This document shows positions 1 to 8,025 of a stretch of DNA of 64,000 nt, piece after piece. The DNA comes from an uncultured Alphaproteobacteria bacterium (lineage in GTDB: Bacteria > Pseudomonadota > Alphaproteobacteria > Geminicoccales > Geminicoccaceae): positions 1 to 64,000 of the forward strand of contig CALKJU010000020.1 of assembly GCA_937995535.1 (NCBI GenBank), read 5' to 3'. The notes beneath the pieces were generated by a model. It worked only from the letters and a program-made list of their open reading frames with translations. It did no database searches and had not been told where the DNA came from. The position numbers were made by a program, and so were the translations under genes. Each line of letters begins with the position of its first letter. Positions within the stretch are counted from its first letter, which is position 1.

Positions 1-1
1 C

Positions 2-229
2 GCCGATCCGGCCACGGCCGGTGCCGCGCTCCAGGACCGGGCGCGGATCCGCGCGCTCGGCAGCCTCGCCCTGCTCGGCCTCGCCGCCGGCCATCGCCCC
101 TCCGGCACCAACGAACCCGAGGCCGGAGACCGGTCCCGCGCGGCCGATACGCGTCAAGGCGAGGTGCACGAACGAACCCGTCACGCCCGCGGGCAGGGCC
201 GCGCGGCGCACGCGTTCCAGCGCGGCTGA
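2..229 (+). CDS. 3' end of an unrecognised gene (partial)
   Basis: An open frame enters from the left edge and stops at TGA 227-229, leaving about 75 residues rich in Ala, Arg and Gly. Third codon positions are almost all G or C, as in the real genes here, and it ends 18 bases short of the convergent rlmE stop, which suits a genuine 3' end. I recognise no domain; the last 40 residues are low-complexity and charged. Because spurious open frames are common at this GC content, it may be only chance. Confidence 0.4.
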   Translation, partial: ADPATAGAALQDRARIRALGSLALLGLAAGHRPSGTNEPEAGDRSRAADTRQGEVHERTRHARGQGRAAHAFQRG

Positions 230-247
230 GATCGGCCCGACGGTCCC

Positions 248-886
248 TCAGTCCGGCGGGCGGCGGTCGAGAGCGAGAAGAAAGATCTCCGAGGAATCCG
301 AGCGGGTTGCCGCCGGGCGGAGCAGGCGCGTGCCGCGGAACAGGGGTCGGGCGGCATCCTGCAGCCGCGCCTCGGCACCGCGCACAAGCTTGACAAGGCA
401 CGCCCCGCCGGGCGCGAGCACCTCTGCGGCGAACGCCAGAACGGCCTCGCCCAGCGCCTCGGCGCGCAGGCGGTCGACGGCGCGGGTGCCGGTGGCGGGG
501 GCCGCCATGTCACTCAGCACGAGGTCGACCGGCCCGGCGAGCCGGGTGACGATCTCCCGTTGCGTGTCCGGGTTGAGGAAATCACCCTGCACGACGGCGA
601 CATCGGGGATCGGTGTCATCGGCAGGAGGTCGACGGCGATGACGCGGCAACCGCGCTGGGCGGCGTACTGGCTCCAGCTGCCGGGCGCGGCGCCGAGGTC
701 GGCCACCCGCCGCCCCGGCTTGAGCAGGTGGAAGCGGGCGTCGATCTCGGCCAGCTTGTACACGGAGCGCGCCCGGTAGCCCTCGCGCTTGGCCCGCGCG
801 ACGTAAGGATCGTTGAGCTGCCGTTGCAGCCAGCGGGTCGAGGCGAGCGGCCGTCCCTTGGCGGTCCGGACCGGCGTTCGCGCCAC
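248..886 (-). CDS. rlmE: 23S rRNA (uridine-2'-O-)-methyltransferase RlmE/FtsJ
   Basis: RlmE methylates the 2'-OH of U2552 in 23S rRNA using SAM, a late step in 50S maturation. The 212-residue product has the family's Rossmann fold with SAM motif I DLGAAPGSW, preceded by the basic segment ARAKREGYRARSVYKL typical of RrmJ proteins, then DLVLSDMA and a C-terminal SDSSEIFLLA strand. I chose the GTG at 886 because it follows an AGGG-type ribosome-binding site and lies just after the ppx stop; more upstream starts would run deep into ppx. It sits 13 bases downstream of ppx on the same strand, the common alphaproteobacterial ppx-rlmE pair. Confidence 0.9.
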   Translation of the reverse strand: MARTPVRTAKGRPLASTRWLQRQLNDPYVARAKREGYRARSVYKLAEIDARFHLLKPGRRVADLGAAPGSWSQYAAQRGCRVIAVDLLPMTPIPDVAVVQGDFLNPDTQREIVTRLAGPVDLVLSDMAAPATGTRAVDRLRAEALGEAVLAFAAEVLAPGGACLVKLVRGAEARLQDAARPLFRGTRLLRPAATRSDSSEIFLLALDRRPPD

Positions 887-899
887 CCTATGCCGGCCC

Positions 900-1928
900 T
901 CAGGCGGCGCGATCGGCGGCGAGCCGCGCCGCGTCGAGCGACTGGCCGACCAGCTCGGCGAGGATCCCCTCACGCAGGCCGCGGTCGGCGACGCGCAACC
1001 GGGCGACCGGCCAGGTCGCATGGATCGCATCGAGGATCGCGCAGCCGGCGACGACCAGATCGGCGCGGCCGCGGCCGATGCAGGGATGCGCGGCACGCTG
1101 CTCGTTGCTCAGCGCGCGCAATTGTCGTCCCACTTCCGCCACGGCGGCGAACGGCAGCGCCAGCCCGTCGACGCGCTGCCGATCATAGCGCTGCAGGCCG
1201 AGGTGGACGGCGGCGAGGGTCGTCACCGTGCCCGACGTCCCGATCATCAGCGCCGAATCGAGCTTGCCTCCCAGCCCGCCGATCCGCCGCAGCGCATGGC
1301 CCAGCGCGTCGCGCGCCATCGCGACCATTTCGGTGTACCGGGCGACGCCACCGTCGGCGCCGAACTCCTCGGACAGGGTGACCACGCCCAGCGGCACGGA
1401 CACGGAGCGGCCGACGCCCGAGATCCGGTCCAGCCACATCACCTCGGTGCTGCCGCCGCCGATGTCGACCATGATCACGGCGCGCGCCTCGGCCTCGATC
1501 AGCGGCAAACAGCCGAGCAGGGCGAGCCGCGCCTCCTCCTCGTGATCGACGACCTCGAGGCGCAGGCCGCAATGGCGCTCGACCGCGACGAGGAACTCGG
1601 CGCCGTTGCTGGCGCGCCGGCAGGCCTCGGTGGCGACGGCGCGCAGCCGGGCGACCCGGTGGCGACGGATCACCCGGGCGCAGATCCTGAGGGCGGCGAG
1701 GGTCCGCGTCATTGCCGCCTCGCCGAGCCGCCCCGACGCCGCCAGGCCCTCACCCAGCCTTACGATACGCGAGAAGCTGTCGATGACGGTGAAGCCTAGC
1801 CCGCCCGGACGCGCCACGAGCAACCGGCAGTTGTTCGTGCCGAGATCCAGTGCCGCGATCGGACGCTCGCGCCACCCCCGCGCTGCCGCCAGAGATCCCG
1901 ACAGGTCCGAGCCGCCGACGTCGTTCAT
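900..1928 (-). CDS. ppx: exopolyphosphatase / Ppx-GppA family phosphatase
   Basis: A member of the actin-fold ASKHA superfamily that hydrolyses terminal phosphates of polyphosphate or pppGpp. The 342-residue protein shows the first phosphate loop ALDLGTNNCRLLVA near residue 27, the glycine-rich DIGGGSTEV near 150 and GTSGTVTTLA near 230. It is the short (about 340-residue) Ppx form without the C-terminal HD domain, so polyphosphate versus pppGpp specificity cannot be decided. The ATG at 1928 is preceded by GGGGAG. Likely co-transcribed with rlmE. Confidence 0.85.
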   Translation of the reverse strand: MNDVGGSDLSGSLAAARGWRERPIAALDLGTNNCRLLVARPGGLGFTVIDSFSRIVRLGEGLAASGRLGEAAMTRTLAALRICARVIRRHRVARLRAVATEACRRASNGAEFLVAVERHCGLRLEVVDHEEEARLALLGCLPLIEAEARAVIMVDIGGGSTEVMWLDRISGVGRSVSVPLGVVTLSEEFGADGGVARYTEMVAMARDALGHALRRIGGLGGKLDSALMIGTSGTVTTLAAVHLGLQRYDRQRVDGLALPFAAVAEVGRQLRALSNEQRAAHPCIGRGRADLVVAGCAILDAIHATWPVARLRVADRGLREGILAELVGQSLDAARLAADRAA

Positions 1929-2062
1929 GGCTCCCCGTTCGTCACAGCGTCGTTCATCGTACCGGTGCAACCCTCGGTGACAAGCGCCTTTGCCACATGG
2001 CGGCCTTGCGGCACCCAGGTCGCCTTGCTAGGCGGGGCCGGCAAGCGGGGAGTAAGCCGGTG

Positions 2063-2302
2063 ATGGCGCAGGCGGTGGTCGCGCAGAAGGGGCCGTTCGA
2101 GGTCGAACTGGTCGCCGGACGCAGTTACTGGTGGTGTGCGTGCGGCCGCAGCCGCCGCCAGCCGTTCTGCGACGGTTCGCACAAGGATACGGGCATGGAG
2201 CCCGTCAAGCACGTCGCCGCGGCGAGCGGCCCGGCATGGCTCTGCGGCTGCAAGCAGACCAGAGACGCGCCCTTCTGCGACGGTAGCCACAACGCGCTGT
2301 GA
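2063..2302 (+). CDS. tandem CDGSH iron-sulfur protein
   Basis: A 79-residue protein made almost wholly of two CDGSH zinc-finger-type motifs that in this family ligate [2Fe-2S] clusters through three Cys and one His. Motif 1 uses C25, C27, C36 and H40; motif 2 uses C61, C63, C72 and H76, each as C-x-C-x8-C-x3-H with PFCDGSH. Family members act in redox or iron-sulfur transfer; no specific role can be assigned. GGGGAG lies 7-8 bases before the ATG at 2063. Its TGA overlaps the ATG of the lipoprotein gene, suggesting translational coupling. Confidence 0.85.
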   Translation: MAQAVVAQKGPFEVELVAGRSYWWCACGRSRRQPFCDGSHKDTGMEPVKHVAAASGPAWLCGCKQTRDAPFCDGSHNAL

Positions 2303-2829
2303 TGCGCCGGGCGCGCACTGGCCTCGTCGGCGTCGCGCTCGTCGCGGCGGCGCTCAGCGCCTGCAGCGGGACCCCGCAGCCGCGCGGACGGTGCCCCGAC
2401 GTGCGCATTCTCGCCGGGCTCGACACGAACAACGTCTATCGTGGCGGCACCCCGGCCGGTGCGGCGGAGGACCTCGTCTACACCGCGGCGCTGCAGAACA
2501 TCGACGGCGGCTGCACCTACGCGGACGATGGGCTGACGCTCAGCGTGACGATCGACGTGATCGTCGATCCCGGGCCGGCGCATCGTGGGCCGAGCATCGC
2601 GGTACCCTGGTTCGTCGCCGTTGCCGCACCCGACGGTAGGATCATCGACAAGCAGCCCTTCACCGCCACGGTGGCGGTCGACGAGAGTGGCGAGCCGCGC
2701 GGCTCGCGCGAGGCGATCGAGCAGCGCTTCGCCGGCGTGGGCCCGGATCGCGGCCCGGCCTACCGGATCTTCCTCGGCCTCGAGGTCGACCGGGACGAGG
2801 CCCTGCGCCGCCGCGCCCTGCTCCCCTAA
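2302..2829 (+). CDS. hypothetical lipoprotein
   Basis: A 175-residue predicted lipoprotein. It begins with a basic n-region, a hydrophobic stretch and a lipobox ending LSAC near residue 21. The mature part contains two further Cys (near residues 30 and 71) and looks beta-rich, with regularly spaced valines. I do not recognise the family; alphaproteobacteria have many short lipoproteins of this layout. The ATG overlaps the upstream CDGSH stop (TGATG). Its stop overlaps the convergent adenine deaminase stop by four bases. Confidence 0.72.
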   Translation: MRRARTGLVGVALVAAALSACSGTPQPRGRCPDVRILAGLDTNNVYRGGTPAGAAEDLVYTAALQNIDGGCTYADDGLTLSVTIDVIVDPGPAHRGPSIAVPWFVAVAAPDGRIIDKQPFTATVAVDESGEPRGSREAIEQRFAGVGPDRGPAYRIFLGLEVDRDEALRRRALLP

Positions 2830-4541
2830 GGCTCGATCAGCTTGAGGCCGGTGCCGGTCGCGGCGACGAGGCCGCGGTCGGTGAGCTTCAGGTGCGGGAT
2901 CACAGGCAAGGGCAGGAAGGCGAGCTGCAGGAACGGCTCGTCGAGCGTGCAGCCGATCGCCCGGGCGGCCTCGCGCACCGGGACCATGCGCTCGCGGACA
3001 TGATCGAAGCCGCGATCGCTCATCAGCCCGGCGACTGGTAGCGCCAGGTCGGCCAGCACCGCCCCGCGGCGGACCACCGCGACGCCGCCCTGCAGCTCGA
3101 TCAGCCGGTTGACCGCGAGCGCCATGTCGGCGTCCTCGTCGCCGACGACGATCAGGTTGTGGCTGTCGTGCCCGACGCTGCTGGCGATGGCGCCGCGCAG
3201 CGGACCGAAGCCCTGGACGAAGCCGCGCCCGACGTTGCCGTTGACGCCGTGCCGCTCGAGGACGGCGAGCTTGTGCAGCCCGCGCGCCGGGTCGGCCAGA
3301 CGTCGGCCGCCGCGCGACGGTGGCTCGGCGCTCAACCGTTCGGTGATGATGCTGTGCGGGACGACCCCGATGACCGGCGTCGTGCCAGGGCCGCCGCGGA
3401 TCTCGAACAGCTCGGGAGCTACGGGCGCCCGGCGCACCGAGCCGTAGCCGACCGGCGCCGGATGCGCCCGGCCGGCGAACAGCTCGGACGTCACCGGCCG
3501 ACCGCCGCAGATGACGGCCGCGACCGCGACGCTCTCCAGATCATCGAGGAGGAGCAGGTCGGCGCGCTTGCCGGGGGCGAGCAGGCCGCGGTCGCGCAGG
3601 CCGAAGATGGTGGCCGCGCCGAGCGTCGCCGCGCGCCATGCGGCCATCGCCGGCGCGCCGTGCGCGATGGCCTTGCGCAAGGCGTGGTCGACATGGCCGT
3701 CGGTGACGATCTCGAGCGGGTTGCGGTCGTCGGTACAGAACGCGCAGCGCGGCCAGGTGGCGTCGGTCAGGACCGGGGCCAGTGCGGCGACATTCTTCGC
3801 CACCGAGCCCTCGCGCAGCAGCACCGCCATGCCCTTGGCGAGCTTCTCCGCGGCCTCCTCGGCGGTGCTGCACTCGTGGTCGGTGGCGATGCCGGTGGCG
3901 AGGTAGGCGTCGAGCGCGGGACCGCGCACGAGCGGCGCGTGCCCGTCGAGATGGTGGTCGGCGAACGCCTCGAGCTTCGCGAGCATCCCGGGGTCGCCCG
4001 CGAGGACACCCGGATAGTTCATCACCTCGGCAAGGCCCAGCGCCGCCGGGTCGCTGGCGAGCGGCAGGAGGTCCGCCGCCTCGAGCCGTGCGCCCGCCGT
4101 CTCGAGCTCGGTCGCCGGCACGCAGGAGCTGAGATTGACCCGCAGCGTCATGGCGAGGCTGCGCGCCGCGGCGAGGAAGTAGCGGATCCCGGCGAGCCCG
4201 GTGACGTTGGCGATCTCGTGCGGATCGCAGATCGCCGTGGTCGTGCCGCGCGGCAGCACGCCCTTCTCGAACTCGGCCGGCGTGACCATCGAGCTCTCGA
4301 CGTGGACGTGGGTGTCGATCAGCCCCGGCGCGGCGATCCGCCCGCGCCCGTCGATCTCCACCCGACCGCGCCAGCTCCCGAGGGTGCCGACGATCGTGTC
4401 GCCGCAGATCGCGAGGTCGGCCGGCGCGTGCAGGCGCCCGGTCGCGACATCCAGCAGCCGGACGTCGCGGACGACGAGATCGGCCGGCTCGCGGCCGAGC
4501 GCTTGGTCGATGCGGCGGCGCAAGGTGGCGGTGTCGCTCAT
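2826..4541 (-). CDS. ade: adenine deaminase
   Basis: Converts adenine to hypoxanthine and ammonia in purine salvage; an amidohydrolase-superfamily metalloenzyme in the cytoplasm. The 571 residues match the usual Ade length. Visible landmarks are the metal-binding GLIDTHVHVESSM near residue 93, PRGTTTAICDPHEIANV, the DHECSTAEEA segment, CAFCTDDRNP with the catalytic-side Asp, and the C-terminal region GVNGNVGRGFVQGFG and SVGHDSHNL characteristic of Ade rather than dihydroorotase or urease relatives. It is monocistronic, with a 135-base GC-rich gap to the DUF411 gene. Confidence 0.93.
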   Translation of the reverse strand: MSDTATLRRRIDQALGREPADLVVRDVRLLDVATGRLHAPADLAICGDTIVGTLGSWRGRVEIDGRGRIAAPGLIDTHVHVESSMVTPAEFEKGVLPRGTTTAICDPHEIANVTGLAGIRYFLAAARSLAMTLRVNLSSCVPATELETAGARLEAADLLPLASDPAALGLAEVMNYPGVLAGDPGMLAKLEAFADHHLDGHAPLVRGPALDAYLATGIATDHECSTAEEAAEKLAKGMAVLLREGSVAKNVAALAPVLTDATWPRCAFCTDDRNPLEIVTDGHVDHALRKAIAHGAPAMAAWRAATLGAATIFGLRDRGLLAPGKRADLLLLDDLESVAVAAVICGGRPVTSELFAGRAHPAPVGYGSVRRAPVAPELFEIRGGPGTTPVIGVVPHSIITERLSAEPPSRGGRRLADPARGLHKLAVLERHGVNGNVGRGFVQGFGPLRGAIASSVGHDSHNLIVVGDEDADMALAVNRLIELQGGVAVVRRGAVLADLALPVAGLMSDRGFDHVRERMVPVREAARAIGCTLDEPFLQLAFLPLPVIPHLKLTDRGLVAATGTGLKLIEP

Positions 4542-4676
4542 GCAGTCCCCGCGGCCAGGTTGGGCACGGTAGCAATGATAGCGCCGCCGGCGTCCTCGCT
4601 CGACCGTGTCGCGAGGCCGGTGGGCGCACCCGCCGCAACCGCCCGGGCGGGTACCGCAGGCGCGCCGTTCCCTGAC

Positions 4677-5117
4677 TCAGCCGAACACGTAGCGGCTCCC
4701 ATCGGCGCGGAACGCGATCACGGCGAAGGGCTCCGGCGCCGTGCCGGCGATTTCCATGCCCGGCGACCCGACCGGCATGCCCGGCACCGCGATGCCGCGG
4801 ATCGCCGGACGCTCCTCGAGCAGCCGCAGGATCTGCGCTGCCGGGACATGGCCCTCGACGACATAGCCCGCGATCTCCGCCGTGTGGCAGGCCCCGAGGT
4901 CGGGCGGCACGCCCGCGGCTGCGCGGATTCCCGCCAAGTCGTCGACCTCGTGAACAACGACCGTGAGGCCCGCCGCGCGGACATGGTCGGCCCAGGCCGA
5001 GCAGCAGCCGCAGCCGCGGTTCTTCCAGACTTCCAGGGTCGCGTCCGCGGCCCGTGCCGGTGCCGCGGCAAGCAGAAGGGTGGTGGCCAGCAGGTGGCGA
5101 CGAGAGAGAGCCGGCAT
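4677..5117 (-). CDS. DUF411 family exported metal-binding protein
   Basis: A 146-residue protein with a twin-Arg-containing signal peptide ending ARAAD and then the DUF411 signature: KNRGCGCCSAW with C-x-CC, later GACHTAEIAGYVVEGH and GIAVPGMPVGSPGME. DUF411 proteins are small periplasmic proteins commonly encoded with copper or other heavy-metal resistance genes; their cysteines suggest metal binding. The ATG at 5117 opens the signal peptide directly. It is the last gene of the leftward merT-merP-GDCCVxC set, 35 bases downstream of its neighbour, so it may be part of a metal-handling operon. Confidence 0.85.
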   Translation of the reverse strand: MPALSRRHLLATTLLLAAAPARAADATLEVWKNRGCGCCSAWADHVRAAGLTVVVHEVDDLAGIRAAAGVPPDLGACHTAEIAGYVVEGHVPAAQILRLLEERPAIRGIAVPGMPVGSPGMEIAGTAPEPFAVIAFRADGSRYVFG

Positions 5118-5152
5118 GGTGATCGTTCCTGAAAGCGACCTGAGTCGGCAAC

Positions 5153-5386
5153 CTAGCAGCGGGTGGTGCGACAGCCCATGCCCGGCGAGCGGTTCGCGTC
5201 GGCCTGCATCGGTGGACAAGGCACGTCGCCGAACGAGCAGAACACGCAGCAATGGCCGGGTTGCGGCCGGAGCTGGCGGCCGCAGCCGGCGCAGGGATGA
5301 AAGAACAGGCAGGCGTCGGTCGGCATGGTGAGCGTCTCGCGCCTGCCGCAGTGCGGGCAGGTCAGCGTCGAGCGCAGTCGGGACAT
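5153..5386 (-). CDS. GDCCVxC-domain small protein
   Basis: A 77-residue, Cys-rich soluble protein. It has two C-x2-C pairs (C10/C13 and C32/C35) that look like a zinc ribbon, then GHCCVFCSFGDVPCPP at 44-59, the hallmark of the GDCCVxC family, which often lies in mer operons and in some bacteria is a selenoprotein. The usual Asp of GDCC is His here. The function of the family is not established; a role in handling soft metals is inferred from context. It starts 6 bases after the merP stop, so the two are almost certainly co-transcribed. Confidence 0.8.
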   Translation of the reverse strand: MSRLRSTLTCPHCGRRETLTMPTDACLFFHPCAGCGRQLRPQPGHCCVFCSFGDVPCPPMQADANRSPGMGCRTTRC

Positions 5387-5392
5387 CCGCCG

Positions 5393-5677
5393 CTACTCCA
5401 CCGCGCGCGCCGGATAGCCGGCGTCGGTCGCGGCCGCGGCGAGCTGCTCGACCGACGCGCGGGTGTCGTCGTAGGTCACCGTCGCCGTGTGCGCGTCGGT
5501 GTCGACCACCACCGCGGCGACCCCGGGCACGGCCTCGATCGCCCGGGCCACGGTGATCTTGCACAGGGCGCAGGTCGTGTTGTCGACGGCAAGAGTGACG
5601 CTGCGCTCGGCCGCGGCGGCTGGCAGGACTGCGGCGACGAGTGCGATGAGGGCGGCGAAGGCGAGCTTGCGGACCAT
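5393..5677 (-). CDS. merP: MerP-like periplasmic heavy-metal-binding protein
   Basis: A 94-residue exported HMA-domain protein. A signal peptide runs to about AAAAE, followed by a beta-alpha-beta metal-binding fold with C36 and C39 in NTTCALC. MerP binds Hg(II) in the periplasm and hands it to MerT. The canonical motif is GMTCAAC; Asn-Thr replaces Gly-Met here, so specificity could differ. It follows merT by 9 bases, matching the classical merTP order, which is the best support for mercury over copper. Confidence 0.8.
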   Translation of the reverse strand: MVRKLAFAALIALVAAVLPAAAAERSVTLAVDNTTCALCKITVARAIEAVPGVAAVVVDTDAHTATVTYDDTRASVEQLAAAATDAGYPARAVE

Positions 5678-5686
5678 GGCGACACC

Positions 5687-6067
5687 TCAGACAAGCAGGG
5701 GGACGAGAAGATCGGCAGCGACGGCCGCGCTGACGAGCAGCGTCGCCAGCCACAGGCCGGCGCGGGTCGCGCGGCTCGGGCCGTGGGCGCACGCACCGTC
5801 GGTGGCGCAGCGCCGTGCCGGCGGCCCGTAGATCCGCCAGAAGCCGACGCCGACGAGCAGCGTCGCGACGGCGAGAAAGACCGGCTGGTAGGGCGCCAGC
5901 GCGGTCAGCTGGCCGATCCAGGCGCCGCTGACGCCGAGCGTCAGCAGGGCCAGCGGCAGGACGCAGCAGGTCGAGGCGAGCACGCCGCCGAGCAGACCGC
6001 CGGCCGCGAGCCAACCGACCGTCTCGGGCGCGCGATCATCTGTCGAGGACGGGTGTGCAACGGCCAT
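5687..6067 (-). CDS. merT: mercuric transport inner-membrane protein MerT
   Basis: A 126-residue membrane protein that imports Hg(II) from MerP. Predicted helices lie at about 18-50, 60-80 and 103-126. The first contains the paired cysteines C34-C35 (ASTCCVLPLALL), and the cytoplasmic loop after the second holds C87 and C93, both MerT signatures. I chose the ATG at 6067, not the in-frame one at 6100, because AAGGAGAT sits 4-5 bases upstream and because the 6100 start would overlap the MerR operator spacing. First gene of the leftward operon. Confidence 0.86.
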   Translation of the reverse strand: MAVAHPSSTDDRAPETVGWLAAGGLLGGVLASTCCVLPLALLTLGVSGAWIGQLTALAPYQPVFLAVATLLVGVGFWRIYGPPARRCATDGACAHGPSRATRAGLWLATLLVSAAVAADLLVPLLV

Positions 6068-6100
6068 CGGGATCTCCTTTGCGTGGCCGTTCTGTGCCAT

Positions 6101-6115
6101 CTGTAGCCGCTACAG
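6101..6115. promoter_or_regulatory. MerR-type operator in the merT/merR divergent promoter
   Basis: A perfect 15-base dyad, CTGTAGC-C-GCTACAG, lies between divergent merT and merR. Read leftward it is flanked by TTGCTC as a -35 element and CACAGA 19 bases later as a weak -10, the over-long 19-base spacing that MerR-family activators correct by DNA distortion. The dyad placement inside the spacer is as in known mer promoters. The weak -10 match keeps confidence moderate. Confidence 0.6.
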
Positions 6116-6139
6116 GAGCAAGCCCGACGGAGATCACGG

Positions 6140-6553
6140 ATGCGCGAGGTCGGGATCGGCGGCGCGGCGCGGGTGAGCGGGGTACATGTGGAGACGATCC
6201 GCTACTATGAGCGGATCGGGCTGGTCGTGGCTCCGCCGCGCAGCTCGGCCGGGCAGCGCCGCTACGGGCCGGTCGAGTTGCGTCGGCTGCGCTTCGTCCG
6301 TCGCGCCCGCGCGCTTGGCTTCTCGCTCGACGAGATCCGCGCCCTGCTGGCGCTCGGGGCCGGCGGCCACGCCTGTGCCGAGGTGCGCGACATCGCGCAG
6401 CGCCACCTTGACGAGATTGGCCGCAAGATCGCCGACCTCGAGCGCATGCGGGCGACGCTCGCCGCGACGGTGGCGCTGTGCGCCGGGGACGCGGCGCCGG
6501 ACTGCCCGATCCTCGAGGCGCTGAGTGACACCGAGCCGGTCGCCGGGGGATGA
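6140..6553 (+). CDS. merR: MerR family transcriptional regulator (Hg-type)
   Basis: A 137-residue regulator with an N-terminal MerR winged helix (GGAARVSGVHVETIRYYE, then the wing GQRRYG) and a dimerising coiled coil to about residue 110. C79, C114 and C122 fall where the three Hg(II)-binding cysteines of Tn501 MerR lie (HACAEV and DCPILEAL), favouring mercury as ligand. It is divergent from merT across the dyad at 6101-6115, so it likely controls both sides. Its stop overlaps the ATG of the phosphatase gene (ATGA). Confidence 0.87.
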   Translation: MREVGIGGAARVSGVHVETIRYYERIGLVVAPPRSSAGQRRYGPVELRRLRFVRRARALGFSLDEIRALLALGAGGHACAEVRDIAQRHLDEIGRKIADLERMRATLAATVALCAGDAAPDCPILEALSDTEPVAGG

Positions 6554-7032
6554 GCGCCGGACTCGTGATCGCGTCCCTCGATCTCCCGAGCGGTGGACGG
6601 CTTGGATTGTGCCGCCTGCCCGGCGCCGATGGGCACCTCGCCTGCGACCTCGTGACCATCGTCGCTTGGCGGCCGAAGCTGGTCCTGTCGCTGACCGAAG
6701 CCGGCGAGATGGGGCCGTGCAGCGACCTCGGCGATCGCCTCGCGGCCGCCGGCATCGGCTGGCGGCACTGGCCGATCCGCGACTTCGACGTGCCGCCGGC
6801 AGGGTGCGACTGGCCGATCCTCGCGAAGACGCTGCACGGGATCCTCGACGGCGGCGGCGCCCTGCTCGTCCACTGCCGCGGCGGCCGCGGCCGGTCGGGC
6901 ATGGTGGCGCTGCGGCTGCTGGTCGAGCGCGGCGAGGACCTCCGCGCGGCGCTGACGCGGCTGCGTGCGGTCCGGCCCGGTGTGGTCGAGACCGACGCAC
7001 AGCTCCTGTGGGCCGCGGGCGGACGGGGCTGA
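6550..7032 (+). CDS. dual-specificity / tyrosine phosphatase-like protein
   Basis: A 160-residue protein with the phosphatase P-loop HCRGGRGRSG at 108-117: nucleophile C109, phosphate-binding R115. An upstream WPIRDFDVP (residues 74-82) supplies a candidate general-acid Asp, as in the CDKN3/KAP-like subgroup of dual-specificity phosphatases. Substrate unknown; it could act on a protein or small phosphoester. The start ATG overlaps the merR stop, so it is translationally coupled to merR, an unusual partner for mer regulation. Confidence 0.8.
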   Translation: MSAGLVIASLDLPSGGRLGLCRLPGADGHLACDLVTIVAWRPKLVLSLTEAGEMGPCSDLGDRLAAAGIGWRHWPIRDFDVPPAGCDWPILAKTLHGILDGGGALLVHCRGGRGRSGMVALRLLVERGEDLRAALTRLRAVRPGVVETDAQLLWAAGGRG

Positions 7033-7190
7033 GCAGGCTCGCCCGTCGGCGAGGTCGAGTGCCTGCTCGATGCGCCGCAATAGCGGTGCGCCCGCGCGTG
7101 GTCTGTCCAAGGTCGGCGTCGCTCGCGAAGCTTGATATCGCTCTCGGCAGGGAGGCAGTGAACAATAACGCTCACCGAGGGACTCAACTG

Positions 7191-8003
7191 ATGAGGTGCA
7201 AGTACAAGGTCGGCATCATCCTGGCCGTTGTTGGAGGGATCGTCGTCGCCGGCCTGCCGGCACTCGCCGACGACGACGAGAGGAGCGACTACGCGCCCCA
7301 CAAGCCCGAGGCGCAGCAGTTCGTCCACGGGGCGCCGAGCATTCCATCCGAGGCGTGGACGTTGGCCGCCGGCGGCCGCATCTACGACACTTGGTGGGAT
7401 GCGCTGGATCGTCCGGAACCGGAGGAGACCAACCCAGCCTACCCTGTCGCCGTCAACGCCAAGCAGAGCGGCGGCGTGACCTGGCGCTGCAAGGAGTGTC
7501 ACGGCTGGGACTATCTCGGCAAGGACGGCATCTACCGCAAGGGCAGCCACTTCACCGGGATCAAGGGGATCATGGACGCCGCCGGGCGGCCGGTCGCGGA
7601 GCTGGCGGCGCTCCTGCGCGACGCGAACCATCCCTACACGCGCGACATGATCAGCGACGAGGAGATGCTGCGTGTCGCGGCCTTCGTCAGCCGCGGCCTG
7701 GTCGACATGCGGACGTTCATCGACTACGAGACGCGCAAGGTGAACGCAGGCGACGTCGAGCGTGGGCGCGAGCTCTTCCAGACGATCTGCGCCGCGTGTC
7801 ACGGCTTCGACGGGCGGCTGCTCGACTGGGGCGAGGACGGCGGGCACAGCTATGTCGGGACCGAGGCCGCCGAGGTGCCCGACGAGGTGATGAACAAGAT
7901 CCTCAACGCGCATCCCGGCGTGCAGATGGTCAACCTGCGCGCCCTGCCGCTCGACGACGCGATCGCGGTCCTCGCCTACGCGGCGACGCTGCCGGTCGAG
8001 TAA
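7191..8003 (+). CDS. exported dihaem cytochrome c
   Basis: A 270-residue periplasmic electron carrier. The signal peptide ends near ALAD at residues 24-27. Two haem c sites are visible: C100-x2-C103-H104 (CKECH) and C200-x2-C203-H204 (CAACH). An acidic linker follows the signal peptide. The partner oxidoreductase is not evident among neighbours, so the pathway is unknown. I chose the ATG at 7191, which opens a compact signal peptide; upstream in-frame sequence is intergenic. The downstream TRIC-type gene is convergent. Confidence 0.86.
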   Translation: MRCKYKVGIILAVVGGIVVAGLPALADDDERSDYAPHKPEAQQFVHGAPSIPSEAWTLAAGGRIYDTWWDALDRPEPEETNPAYPVAVNAKQSGGVTWRCKECHGWDYLGKDGIYRKGSHFTGIKGIMDAAGRPVAELAALLRDANHPYTRDMISDEEMLRVAAFVSRGLVDMRTFIDYETRKVNAGDVERGRELFQTICAACHGFDGRLLDWGEDGGHSYVGTEAAEVPDEVMNKILNAHPGVQMVNLRALPLDDAIAVLAYAATLPVE

Positions 8004-8025
8004 GGGAACCGCCTCCGGCTGCGCC

